64,000 nt of DNA from assembly GCA_002781745.1 (NCBI GenBank), contig PFFW01000117.1, positions 1 through 64,000 of the forward strand. Reading direction: 5' to 3'. Origin of the DNA: Rhodospirillales bacterium CG15_BIG_FIL_POST_REV_8_21_14_020_66_15. Lineage in GTDB: Bacteria; Pseudomonadota; Alphaproteobacteria; Rhodospirillales; Casp-alpha2. Numbering within the stretch: the stretch's first letter is position 1; the number at the start of each line of letters is the position of its first letter. Below, in pieces: positions 46,506 through 56,051 of the stretch. The notes under the pieces are model-generated. The model was given only the letters and a program-made list of their open reading frames with translations, made no database searches and was not told the origin of the DNA. A program made the translations under genes and the position numbers.

Positions 46506-47483
46506 ATGAGGAAGACATTCATCGGGGCCGGTGCGGTTGCCGCCGCTTTCGGCTTTGGACTGATCGCGAGCGGACCGGCGCAAGCCGCGCCGAAATTCGA
46601 ATGCGACACCGCGAAGCTGATCGTGCCGTGGAAACCCGGCGGCGGGACCGCCATCATCTTCAACATTTTCGAAAAGACCGTGAACGAACAAGGCGCCAAG
46701 CCGCGCATCCAGGTCGTTACGGTTCCCGGCCAGGGCGGCAACAAGGGCGCCAAGGAAGCGGCCAAGGCCCGTCCCGACGGCTGTACGCTGTTCGCCATCC
46801 ATCAGAGCGCCATCACCAGCTTTCTGAACGGCCGCATCCCGTTCCATTACGACAACTTCGAAACCGTGGCGCTGCTGACCTCGACGCCGGACATCGTCGG
46901 CGCCTCCGGCAAGGTGCCGTGGAAGGACTTCGCCGAATTCAAGAAAGCCGCCCTGGCCGCGCCGGAAACGATTCCGACCGGTGCGACCTTCGGCTCGACC
47001 AGCCAGTTCATGTGGTTGCTGCTTGAGGACCTGACGGGCATGAAGTTCAAGTACGTGCCCTTCGACGGCACCCGCGAGCGCATGACCGCGCTGTTGTCGG
47101 GCGCGATCCAGCTTGGCACCATCAACGTGGCCTCCGGGCGCAAGTACATCGAGGGAGGCGACCTCAAGGCCTTCGCCATCGCCGACGACAAGCGGTCCAA
47201 GTTCCTGCCCAATCTGCCGACACTGAAGGAACTGGGCGTCGACATGGAATTCGCGCTCAAACGCGGCATCGTCGCCCCCAAGGGCACGCCCAAGGCCGTG
47301 GTCGATCATTGGGCCTCGGTCTTCAAGAAGGCTGCCGAGAATCCGGAATTGCTGAAGCAAATGGACGCCAAGGGCACGGATGTCGCCTGGGTCGGTCCGG
47401 CAGACTACCGCAAATGGGCGGAAAAGACCTTTGCGGACTACAAGAAGGTCGCCATCAAGATCGGCATGTACAAGGGCAAGTAG
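46506..47483 (+). CDS. tripartite tricarboxylate transporter substrate-binding protein (TctC family)
   Basis: Signal peptide; KLIVPWKPGGGTAIIFNIF...TVPGQGGNKGAKEAAKARPDGCTLF. Confidence 0.9.
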   Translation: MRKTFIGAGAVAAAFGFGLIASGPAQAAPKFECDTAKLIVPWKPGGGTAIIFNIFEKTVNEQGAKPRIQVVTVPGQGGNKGAKEAAKARPDGCTLFAIHQSAITSFLNGRIPFHYDNFETVALLTSTPDIVGASGKVPWKDFAEFKKAALAAPETIPTGATFGSTSQFMWLLLEDLTGMKFKYVPFDGTRERMTALLSGAIQLGTINVASGRKYIEGGDLKAFAIADDKRSKFLPNLPTLKELGVDMEFALKRGIVAPKGTPKAVVDHWASVFKKAAENPELLKQMDAKGTDVAWVGPADYRKWAEKTFADYKKVAIKIGMYKGK

Positions 47484-47569
47484 ACCCGCCTGAGTTCGCG
47501 GGGCGGCGCGTTCATCGGGCCGCCCCGTACACTTGCGACCAAACAACCAGTTCGATATTGGGGGCTTCC

Positions 47570-48064
47570 ATGGATCGCCTGAACCGCGACGTATACGTCG
47601 CCGTCGTTTTGTTGTTGTTCTGCGGCGTCATGTTGTGGGCAAGTTTCGACATCCGCGAACCTGACTACGGCGTTCTGCCGCCCAGCATCTGGCCGCGGGT
47701 CATCCTGACCGTCTTCGGGTTGTTGAGCGTGATCTACCTGGTTCAGTCGCTGAAGCGCGGCCCCGACGATCCCCAAGCCTTTCCCGGCGAGCCGACGACC
47801 GTCATGGGCTGGGTCCGTTATTGGTGGAACCCCGTCATCTGTTTCGTTTCGTTCTGCGGGTATCTGCTTCTCCTGCCGTGGCTCGGCATGCTGATCTCGG
47901 GCATGCTGTTCGTGTTCGTCCTGCTGTCGGCGTTGGGCGGCTGGTCACCGCGCCGGCTCGGCATTCATGCCGTGGTGGCGGCGGCGTCCGTCGGCGGCAT
48001 GTGGCTGTTGTTCACACAAGGCTTGAACGTGCTGCTTCCGACCGGCGAACTGACGGGTATCTAA
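47570..48064 (+). CDS. tripartite tricarboxylate transporter TctB family small membrane subunit
   Basis: Four hydrophobic segments; position between TctC- and TctA-like genes. Confidence 0.85.
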   Translation: MDRLNRDVYVAVVLLLFCGVMLWASFDIREPDYGVLPPSIWPRVILTVFGLLSVIYLVQSLKRGPDDPQAFPGEPTTVMGWVRYWWNPVICFVSFCGYLLLLPWLGMLISGMLFVFVLLSALGGWSPRRLGIHAVVAAASVGGMWLLFTQGLNVLLPTGELTGI

Positions 48065-48079
48065 GGGGCGGGCCGAGAG

Positions 48080-49759
48080 ATGATTTTGGAAAACGTCGCG
48101 GCGGCCTTCGGCCACATCCTGCACATCAAGACCTTGATCCTGATGTTCGTCGGCGTCGCCGGCGGCCTGATCGCGGGGGCGATTCCGGGCTTTACCATCG
48201 CCATGGCGGTCGTCCTGACCCTGCCGTTCACCTTTTCCATGCCGCCGGAACAGGGGCTGGCGACCATGGTCAGCGTTCTGGTCGGCGGCCTGTCGGGCGG
48301 GCTCATGGCCGGCATCTTGACCGGTATTCCGGGCACGCCGTCGTCCGTCGCCACCACTTTCGACGGCTTTCCCATGGCTCGCGGCGGCAAGCCGGGCCTG
48401 GCGCTCGGCCTGGGTGTCTGGTCGTCGTTCTTCGGCGGCATGATCTCCGCCGTGTTGCTGGTCACCTTGGCGCCGCAGCTTGCCCGCGTTGGCCTGGAAT
48501 TCCAGCCCTGGGACTATTTCATGCTGGTCATGTTCGCCCTGACCATCACCGCCAGCCTGGCCGGCAAGGACATCGTCAAGGGCCTGATCGCGGGCGCCCT
48601 CGGTCTTTTGGTCCGAACGGTCGGCGAAGACGAGGCTGTCGGCATGGCGCGCTTCGATTTCGGATCGGAAGCCCTGCTTCAGGGGTTCGACTTCATCGCC
48701 GTGCTGATCGGGCTGTTCGCGTTCTCGCAGCTCTTGAACGACGTCCGCGATCCCGCCAGCGCCCGCACGTCGTTGTCGGACAAGGGCACGATCCGGGCCC
48801 GTATCGAGCACCTGGCGGCCATCAAGGTGATCGCCAAGCATTGGGTCGTCATCGTGCGGTCGTCGTTGATCGGCGTGTTCACCGGCATTTTGCCGGGTGC
48901 CGGCGGCTCCGTCGCCAACATCCTGGCCTACGATCAGGCCAAGAAGGCATCGAAAAACCCGGAAAGGTTCGGCACGGGCACGCCCGAGGGCATCATGGCG
49001 CCGGAAAGTTCCAACAACGCGGTCGAGGGCGGGGCGCTCATCACCTTGATGGCATTGGGGATTCCCGGCGACGTCACCGCGGCGGTGATGCTGGGCGCGC
49101 TTTTGATCCACGATGTGGTGCCGAGCCCCACCTTCATCGCCGAACGGCCCGTTCTGGCCTATTCCATCTTCATCGCCTTCTTCCTGGCGACCTTCATCAT
49201 GATCCTGTTGCAGTCGGGGATGCTGCGCGTCTTCGTTCTGGTCACCCGGGTGCGAATGTACATCCTGGCGGGCGTGATCCTGGGCTTCTGCGGCATCGGC
49301 GTGTTCGCCATCAACAACGTGGCGCTGGACCTGTGGACGCTGTTGTGGTTCGGCATCCTGGGCTTCGTGATGCGCCATTTCGGGTTCCCGCTGGCGCCCA
49401 TGATCCTGGGCGTCGTGCTGGGCAACATCGCCGAACTGAACCTGGCCCGGGCGATGGCTATCGACACGGACCTGACCCATTTCGTGACCCGGCCGTGGTC
49501 GCTGTTCTTCCTGATCATCGCCCTGTTCTCGGCGGCCTTCCCCTGGTTCCAGTCGGCACGCGGAAAGAAGAAATGGACCCTGTTCTATATGCCCGCCGCC
49601 TGCTTCGCGGTTTCCGTGCCGCTGTTCATGATGGGCGGCATTCCGAGGCCGCTCCTCGCCGGCGCCGTCCTCGTGGTCGGCGCCTGGGTGCTCTACCAGC
49701 GCTGGAAAGGCGGTTGGACGCTCGCGGCCTACAACGGCCACGAACTCAAGGAAGACTGA
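48080..49759 (+). CDS. tripartite tricarboxylate transporter TctA family permease
   Basis: GGLIAGAIPGFTIAMAVVLTLPFTFSMPPEQGLATMVSVLVGGLSGGLMAGILTGIPGTPSS. Confidence 0.93.
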   Translation: MILENVAAAFGHILHIKTLILMFVGVAGGLIAGAIPGFTIAMAVVLTLPFTFSMPPEQGLATMVSVLVGGLSGGLMAGILTGIPGTPSSVATTFDGFPMARGGKPGLALGLGVWSSFFGGMISAVLLVTLAPQLARVGLEFQPWDYFMLVMFALTITASLAGKDIVKGLIAGALGLLVRTVGEDEAVGMARFDFGSEALLQGFDFIAVLIGLFAFSQLLNDVRDPASARTSLSDKGTIRARIEHLAAIKVIAKHWVVIVRSSLIGVFTGILPGAGGSVANILAYDQAKKASKNPERFGTGTPEGIMAPESSNNAVEGGALITLMALGIPGDVTAAVMLGALLIHDVVPSPTFIAERPVLAYSIFIAFFLATFIMILLQSGMLRVFVLVTRVRMYILAGVILGFCGIGVFAINNVALDLWTLLWFGILGFVMRHFGFPLAPMILGVVLGNIAELNLARAMAIDTDLTHFVTRPWSLFFLIIALFSAAFPWFQSARGKKKWTLFYMPAACFAVSVPLFMMGGIPRPLLAGAVLVVGAWVLYQRWKGGWTLAAYNGHELKED

Positions 49760-49867
49760 CGTTCGCGATAGGATTTCTCAACGCGCCGGCCAGATAATTT
49801 CATTTGGCGGGCCGGGGCATCGTTTCTAAAGTCGTTGCAACCGCAACGGACGAAACAGCCGAGAACC

Positions 49868-50389
49868 ATGACCGAGAATTACGCCTGGGCGCGGGATATC
49901 TACGACGTCCTCAAGGACCTGGATGTGCGTCAGGTCGCCTATGTGCCCGACGCCGGCCACGCCAATCTTCTGAAGATGTGCGAGGCCGACAACGTCATGC
50001 GCTGCATTCCGCTGACGACCGAGGAGGAGGGCGTGTCCCTCGCTGCCGGCGCGTGGCTGGGCGGCGAGCGGGCGGTGATGCTGATCCAGTCCTCGGGCGT
50101 CGGCAACTGCATCAACATGATTTCCCTCGCCAACACCTGCCGCTTTCCGCTTTTGATGGTCGTCTCGATGCGGGCCCAGTGGCGCGAGTTCAACCCCTGG
50201 CAGAAGCCCATGGGCGAGGGCACGCGTCCAACCCTGGAGGCCATGGGCGTGAAGGTCACGGAAGTTGACGATCCGGACCTGGTGGGCGAGACCGTGCGCT
50301 CGGCCGGCGAACAGGCCTACGGCTGGCCCGACATGGCGGCGGTGCTGCTGCACCAGAAGCTCATGCCCGTGAAGACCTTCGGCAAGTAG
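49868..50389 (+). CDS. ThDP-dependent decarboxylase alpha (PYR) subunit, sulfopyruvate/phosphonopyruvate decarboxylase-like
   Basis: VAYVPDAGHANLLKMCEADNVMRCIPLTTEEEGVSLAAGAWLGGERAVMLIQSSGVGNCIN. Confidence 0.82.
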   Translation: MTENYAWARDIYDVLKDLDVRQVAYVPDAGHANLLKMCEADNVMRCIPLTTEEEGVSLAAGAWLGGERAVMLIQSSGVGNCINMISLANTCRFPLLMVVSMRAQWREFNPWQKPMGEGTRPTLEAMGVKVTEVDDPDLVGETVRSAGEQAYGWPDMAAVLLHQKLMPVKTFGK

Positions 50390-50406
50390 GGGGAGGGAGA
50401 GCAGAG

Positions 50407-51015
50407 ATGGACAAGCAACGCGCAGATTCCTACGAACTCCACCGCCGCGAGGTCGCCAGGACCTTGCTGGCCGACCGCACCGACGACTTCCTGGTCGTCA
50501 CCGGTCTGGGGTCGCCCAACTGGGACGCCACGGCGGCGGGCGACCATCCCCTGACCTTCCCGCTGTGGGGCGCCATGGGCGGGGCGGCCACCATGGGCCT
50601 GGGCCTCGCCATCGCGCAACCGACCAAACGCGTCATGGTAATGACCGGAGACGGCGAGATGCTGATGGCCATGGGCTCCTTCGCGACCATCGCCGCCCAG
50701 GCGCCCGAGAACCTGGCCATCGTCGTGTTCGACAACGAACGCTACGGCGAGACGGGAATGCAGGCGACCCATACGGCCGGCCCGGTGGACCTGGTCGCCG
50801 TGGCCAAGGCCTGCGGCTGGCCGGCGGCGGTCCAGGTGACGACCGAGGCCGAGCTTTCCGACGTTCTCCCCGTCATCAAGGGAACAAAGGGTCCCGTGTT
50901 CGTCGACATCAAGGTCAAGGCCGAGCCGCTGCCCTTCGTGCTGCCGACCAAGGACGGCGTGCACCTGAAGAACCGGTTCCGGGAAAAGTTGTTGGGGCCG
51001 GACAGCCTGCTTTAG
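50407..51015 (+). CDS. ThDP-dependent decarboxylase beta (PP) subunit
   Basis: ThDP motif MTGDGEMLMAMGSFATIAAQAPENLAIVVFDNERYGE. Confidence 0.85.
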   Translation: MDKQRADSYELHRREVARTLLADRTDDFLVVTGLGSPNWDATAAGDHPLTFPLWGAMGGAATMGLGLAIAQPTKRVMVMTGDGEMLMAMGSFATIAAQAPENLAIVVFDNERYGETGMQATHTAGPVDLVAVAKACGWPAAVQVTTEAELSDVLPVIKGTKGPVFVDIKVKAEPLPFVLPTKDGVHLKNRFREKLLGPDSLL

Positions 51016-51032
51016 GATGACGGCATCCTAGC

Positions 51033-51099
51033 CGTCATTCCCGCGAAGGCGGGAATCCAGCAAGATACCTTCTGGACCCCCGCATTCGCGGGTGTGACG
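51033..51099. repeat. dispersed inverted-repeat element family 1, copy A
   Basis: CGTCATTCCCGCGAAGGCGGGAATCCA...CTGGACCCCCGCATTCGCGGGTGTGACG; second copy at 61295-61353. Confidence 0.85.
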
Positions 51100-51123
51100 C
51101 ATGAACGGAAGGGAGGACTACCC

Positions 51124-51543
51124 ATGAGCGGCGACGATCTGGCGGGCGTACAAGCCTGCATCCAGGCTTATCTCGACGGGCTCTACAAAGGCGATACGGG
51201 CCTGTTGTTCAAGACTGCCTTCCACCCCGACGCGCACATGAACGCGGCCGAGCTGGCGGGTGAACGGGTCCATTGGAACATGGAAGAGTTCCAGAAGGTC
51301 GTCGAAGGACGCGGCGCGCCCGAGGCGGCGGGCTATCCCAGGAAGGAGCGCATCGTCTCCATCGACTTCGCCGGGCCGGACACGGCCAACGTGAAGGTCG
51401 AGGTCCTGGTCGGCAAGCGCGACTTCACGGACCTTTTGGCCTGCATTCGCGTTAATGGCGAATGGAAGATCATCGCCAAGACCTATTGCCTGACCCGCGA
51501 GTACGACACCAAGGAGGACGTGCTCGCAGCGGTCGGCGCCTGA
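51124..51543 (+). CDS. NTF2-like / putative lumazine-binding family protein
   Basis: VQACIQAYLDGLYKGDTGLLFKTAFHPDAHMNAA...WKIIAKTY. Confidence 0.82.
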   Translation: MSGDDLAGVQACIQAYLDGLYKGDTGLLFKTAFHPDAHMNAAELAGERVHWNMEEFQKVVEGRGAPEAAGYPRKERIVSIDFAGPDTANVKVEVLVGKRDFTDLLACIRVNGEWKIIAKTYCLTREYDTKEDVLAAVGA

Positions 51544-51569
51544 CCAATATCCAGAGGGAGAGAGAAACC

Positions 51570-53051
51570 GTGAGCAACCTGAAACGCTATCAGATGACCA
51601 TCGGCGGCGCGAAGGTCGACCCGGCTTCGGGCGAATGGTTCGAGACCGCCAACCCCTACACGGGCGAGGCCTGGGCTGAAATCCCGCGTGGCGGGGCGGA
51701 GGATATCGACCGCGCCGTGACGGCGGCCAAGGCGGCCTTCGACGTGTGGCGCAAGGTCACACCGACCCAGCGCGGCCACTTGATGAGGAAGCTGGGCGAC
51801 CTGGTGGCGGAGCGGGCCGACGACCTGGCCGCCACCGAGGTCCGCGACAACGGCAAGCTGATCGCCGAAATGGGCCTGCAGCTGAAGTACGTGCCGCAGT
51901 GGTACTATTACTTCGGCGGCCTGGCCGACAAGATCGAGGGCCGCGTCATCCCCATCGACAAGCCGGACACCTTCAACTTCACGCGCAAGGAGCCCTTGGG
52001 CGTTATCGGCATGATCACGCCGTGGAACTCGCCGCTCCTGCTGACGGCATGGAAGCTGGCGCCCGCCCTGGCCGCAGGCAACACGGTGATCCTGAAACCG
52101 TCGGAGTTCACCTCGGCCTCGGCCTGCGAGTTCGTGGAACTGTTCAAGCAGGCGGGCTTCCCCGACGGCGTGGTCAACGTCGTCACCGGCTACGGGAAGG
52201 AGGCGGGAGAAGCCCTGATCAGCCATCCGGGCGTGGCCAAGATCGCCTTCACCGGCGGTTCGTCCACGGGCCGCCACGTCTATTCCACGGCGGCACAGAC
52301 CTTCAAGAAGGTGTCCCTCGAACTGGGCGGCAAGTCGCCCAACATCGTGTTCGACGACTGCAACATGGAGAACGCGGTCAAGGGCGTGATCTCGGGCATC
52401 TTCGCCGCCACGGGGCAGACCTGCATCGCGGGCTCGCGCCTGCTGGTCCAGAAGTCCATCCACAACGAGTTCGTGGACAAGGTGGTGGCGCTCGCCAAGA
52501 CCGCCAGGATGGGCAACCCCATGGACCCGGACACCCAGGTCGGCCCCGTGACCACGCCGCCCCAGTACGAGAAGATCCTGGGCTACATGGACATCGCGAA
52601 AGACGAAGGCGCCGAGGCCGTGCTGGGCGGCGGCAGGGCCGAACGGCCCGAATGCGGCAACGGCTGGTTCGTCGAGCCGACCATCTTCACCGGCGTGAAC
52701 AACCGGATGCGCATCGCCCAGGAAGAGGTCTTCGGCCCCGTGCTGTCGGTCATCCCGTTCGAGGACGAGGAGGAGGCATTGGCGATCGGCAACGACGTCG
52801 TCTACGGCCTGGCCGCCGGCGTGTGGACGGAAAGCATCCGCCGCGCCTTCATCATGTCCCAGGAACTGCAGGCGGGGACCGTATGGGTCAACACCTACCG
52901 CGCGGTTTCCTACATGTCGCCGTTCGGCGGCTACAAGCAGTCCGGCCTGGGCCGGGAAAGCGGCCAGGATTCCATCGAGGAATACCTGCAGACCAAGTCC
53001 GTGTGGATTTCCATGGCGACGGAAGTCCCCAACCCGTTTGTCATGCGGTAG
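51570..53051 (+). CDS. aldehyde dehydrogenase family protein
   Basis: GVIGMITPWNSPLLLTAWKLAPALAAGNTVILKPSEFTS...LELGGKSPNIVFDDC...GQTCIAGSRLLV; GTG start. Confidence 0.95.
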   Translation: MSNLKRYQMTIGGAKVDPASGEWFETANPYTGEAWAEIPRGGAEDIDRAVTAAKAAFDVWRKVTPTQRGHLMRKLGDLVAERADDLAATEVRDNGKLIAEMGLQLKYVPQWYYYFGGLADKIEGRVIPIDKPDTFNFTRKEPLGVIGMITPWNSPLLLTAWKLAPALAAGNTVILKPSEFTSASACEFVELFKQAGFPDGVVNVVTGYGKEAGEALISHPGVAKIAFTGGSSTGRHVYSTAAQTFKKVSLELGGKSPNIVFDDCNMENAVKGVISGIFAATGQTCIAGSRLLVQKSIHNEFVDKVVALAKTARMGNPMDPDTQVGPVTTPPQYEKILGYMDIAKDEGAEAVLGGGRAERPECGNGWFVEPTIFTGVNNRMRIAQEEVFGPVLSVIPFEDEEEALAIGNDVVYGLAAGVWTESIRRAFIMSQELQAGTVWVNTYRAVSYMSPFGGYKQSGLGRESGQDSIEEYLQTKSVWISMATEVPNPFVMR

Positions 53052-53075
53052 TCGCAAAATCAAAAAGGAAACCCC

Positions 53076-53810
53076 ATGACAAAGACCGTTCTCATAACCG
53101 GCGGCAGCCGCGGCATCGGCGAGGCCATGGTGCGGCTGTTCGCCGAACGCGGATGGACCGTGGTGTTCACCTTCGTCTCCAATCCGGAGGCCGCCTTCAA
53201 GGTGGCGAAGGAGGCCAAGGCCCATGCCGTGCGCTGTGATTCCGGCAGCGAGGAGGACATTCTTTCCCTGTTCGAATCCCTGGACGGGGAGGGCACGGTT
53301 CTTGACGCCCTGATCAACAATGCGGGCGTGTCGGGCCCGCGCCGCCGCGCGGTCGAGGTGACGCGCGAGATTCTGGAGGAGGTCACGCGGGTCAACTTCA
53401 TCGGCCCCGTGCTGTTCTGCCGCGAGGCGGTCAAGCGCATGTCGACGGCCAGCGGGGGGCGAGGCGGGGCGATCGTCAACCTGTCCTCGACCGCGACCAA
53501 GAAGGGCGGGGCCGGACAGTGGGCCGACTACGCGGCGCTCAAGGGCGCCATCGACGTGTTCACCAACGGACTCGCCCGCGAGGTCGGCACCGAGGGCATC
53601 CGCGTCAACGCCGTCGCGCCGGGTTACGTGCTCACGGACATGGCGGTCGAGGGCGGGATCGCCCAGCGCTTCGAGGAGGCTCTGAAATCGGACATCCCCA
53701 TGGGCCGCATCGGCGACGTGCGTGAGATCGCCGAAGCCGCCTACTGGCTGTGCTCCGATGCGGCCGGCTACGTCACCGGCACGGTGCTGAACGTGGCCGG
53801 CGGACGGTAG
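53076..53810 (+). CDS. SDR family oxidoreductase
   Basis: TVLITGGSRGIGEAMVRLFAERG...NNAGVSG...YAALK catalytic YxxxK intact. Confidence 0.93.
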   Translation: MTKTVLITGGSRGIGEAMVRLFAERGWTVVFTFVSNPEAAFKVAKEAKAHAVRCDSGSEEDILSLFESLDGEGTVLDALINNAGVSGPRRRAVEVTREILEEVTRVNFIGPVLFCREAVKRMSTASGGRGGAIVNLSSTATKKGGAGQWADYAALKGAIDVFTNGLAREVGTEGIRVNAVAPGYVLTDMAVEGGIAQRFEEALKSDIPMGRIGDVREIAEAAYWLCSDAAGYVTGTVLNVAGGR

Positions 53811-53818
53811 GCCGGACT

Positions 53819-54400
53819 TCAGCTCGGGGCGAAGTCCGTCACGTCCTGCGGCTTGCCCCACTTCAGGATTTCGCGGTGCAGGCGGTCGTACCGTTCCTGG
53901 TCCTCGCCGTCGCCGAACAGGGGGTCGTCCGGCATGGTAATGGTGTTCTGGATCACCCGCCAATCGTCCTCGGTCAGGGCACGAAGTGCGGCCGGAAAGA
54001 ACACGACCTCCTCCATCTGCATGTGGCGGCGCTGGAAAGTCAGGTAGTCGCCGGCGATGTCGACGAACCAGTCTCGGGGCAGGGTTTCGTCCTGCACGAC
54101 ATTGTGCAGGGCGGCGGCGAAGCGGCGGGTCAGGGCGCCCAGCTTTTCGTGCTCCTGCACCAGGTCGCCGACGTTGGCGGCCGCTTCCGGATCGCGCAGG
54201 CGCAGTTTGGCCAGCACATGATCTTCGACCGGATGGTGGTACAGATCGGGGTAGTTCTGGGTGTAGTCCAGGATGTTGGCGACAAGCTCATAATCAGGCG
54301 TTTCGCCGGCGTCGAACACGCGGACCTCGCGCGCGATCAGGTCCATCAAACGGGCGAGCTTCTTATGGTCGTCCCGAAGTTTCCACATCACGTCGGACAT
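53819..54400 (-). CDS. hemerythrin domain-containing protein
   Basis: MWKLRDDHKKLARLMDLIARE...YHHPVEDHVLAKL...QEHEKLGALTRRFA...FQRRHMQMEEVVFFP. Confidence 0.9.
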   Translation of the reverse strand: MSDVMWKLRDDHKKLARLMDLIAREVRVFDAGETPDYELVANILDYTQNYPDLYHHPVEDHVLAKLRLRDPEAAANVGDLVQEHEKLGALTRRFAAALHNVVQDETLPRDWFVDIAGDYLTFQRRHMQMEEVVFFPAALRALTEDDWRVIQNTITMPDDPLFGDGEDQERYDRLHREILKWGKPQDVTDFAPS

Positions 54401-55191
54401 GGACGTTCCTCCATCATATTTAGACCGAGAGTAGCCCGAGGGGCGGCGGCCTGTACTTGATATGCCTCAATTTGTCGGCTGTGGATAACCTTGGGGATTG
54501 TTCGGTCCGCCGCCGCCGATGCCGCCGATCGGGCGTGGGCGTGTCCGCGGCACCCGGTTTGCCGGCATTTCGGCGGCCGCGCGCCCGTCCGCCGTAAAAC
54601 AGGCGCCCGACAGAGGAGAATGTGCGGGTGACCTGCGGCGCCTACCGGCGGGCCGCCCTCCGGCGAACGAACTGGGGAAATCGCCCGGCGGGCGCCCACG
54701 GCCCACCGGCGCCCGCGGTCTGCCTGTCGGAATCCTTGCAATCCGCCCGTTTCGCGGGCGCACAATCCGGGCGCGCGGCAATGGACCACCGCGGTCCTAA
54801 GCGGCGTTCGATCGCGCGAACCCTGTCCCGAAGACCGAAAGCGGGGAGCGCCGGACGGCGTAGCGGAATTTCCTGGTATTCACAGATCGGACACCGTCGT
54901 TCGGCGGGGCAGGGGCCGTGTGAGGCGTGGGTTCACGGTGAGGCTCCGTTCGTCCGCGAAAGGGTATCGGACTCCCGATGTGGATATCTTGCGCGCCGGA
55001 CACGGCGAATTTTCCGTCTGCCGGGGAAAGTACGCACATGGTGCGAGTCGATAATCCGTGGATTTGCGCCTTTCCGATACGGCTCAGGACGTCGATGGCG
55101 CTTGCCCCCGGCTGGACCGGAATGGTAGCTGGAATGTACACCGTGTCGGGGCATGATCAGTCCCGGCGATCCTGTTCCGGGAGCCTGCCTC

Positions 55192-55287
55192 ATGTTCGAC
55201 AATGACCGTTTCACCCAGGACTGCCTGGACGCCATCAGGGAGATCGGCCTGCGCGCGCCGGCCAAGGTGGGGCGGGCCTCGCGATGA
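55192..55287 (+). CDS. 31-codon upstream ORF coupled to the HIT gene (possible gene remnant or leader)
   Basis: ATG...MFDNDRFTQDCLDAIREIGLRAPAKVGRASR* overlapping the HIT start by ATGA. Confidence 0.35.
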   Translation: MFDNDRFTQDCLDAIREIGLRAPAKVGRASR

Positions 55288-55718
55288 CGGCGACGTTCGA
55301 AGAGTTCAGGGGGAAATTCCAGGTCGAACGCCTGAGCATCTGGCGCTCCGACCACTGGACCTGGTCGGTCCGGCCGGTCCATTGCACGCTCGGCGCATCG
55401 GTGCTGTCCCTCAACCGGTGGTGCCCGCAACTGGGCGAGATGACGGCGGACGAGGGCGCGGCCTTCGCCAAGGTCTGCCGTCACGTGGAGGAACGCTACG
55501 CCGCGACCTTCAAACCGGCGAAGGTCAATTACCTGAAGCTCGGCATGGTCGACGCCCATCTGCATTTCCACGTGATCCCGCGCTACGATGCGGCACAGCA
55601 GTTCGCGGGCCAGCACTGGTCCGACACGGGCTGGCCGGGCCAGCCCGACATCGCTCACGGCGACGACATGGTCTACGACCCGCACCTTGATGACATCCGC
55701 GACGCATTGAAGGGCTGA
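55284..55718 (+). CDS. HIT (histidine triad) family protein
   Basis: HLHFHVIPRYD histidine triad. Confidence 0.85.
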   Translation: MTATFEEFRGKFQVERLSIWRSDHWTWSVRPVHCTLGASVLSLNRWCPQLGEMTADEGAAFAKVCRHVEERYAATFKPAKVNYLKLGMVDAHLHFHVIPRYDAAQQFAGQHWSDTGWPGQPDIAHGDDMVYDPHLDDIRDALKG

Positions 55719-55724
55719 GCGTCC

Positions 55725-56051
55725 ATGGCGGTCTGGGCCACCTATGTCGCCGCCGCCGTCGCCGAGATCGCCGGCTGCTTCGCTTTCTGGGCGGTGCTGC
55801 GCCTGGGCAAGCCGTCGTGGTGGTTGGTCCCCGGCGTGCTGTCCCTGATCGTCTTCGCCTACGCCCTGAGCCGCATCGACGCCCCCTTCGCGGGCCGCGC
55901 CTATGCGGCCTACGGCGGGGTCTACATCGCAGCCTCGCTGGGCTGGCTGTGGCTGGTGGAAGGGGCCCGGCCCGACCGCTGGGACGCCCTCGGCGCCGCC
56001 ATCTGCCTGATCGGCGCGGCGGTCATCCTGTTTGGCCCCCGGGCGGCCTAA
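55725..56051 (+). CDS. YnfA family (UPF0060) membrane protein
   Basis: [68 protein letters not shown]. Confidence 0.92.
   Translation: MAVWATYVAAAVAEIAGCFAFWAVLRLGKPSWWLVPGVLSLIVFAYALSRIDAPFAGRAYAAYGGVYIAASLGWLWLVEGARPDRWDALGAAICLIGAAVILFGPRAA

Noticed and set aside
54467-54789. Pro/Arg-rich ORFs on both strands in the 54.4-55.2 kb gap
   Set aside because: Mutually overlapping, low complexity, no recognisable domain or good ribosome-binding site.
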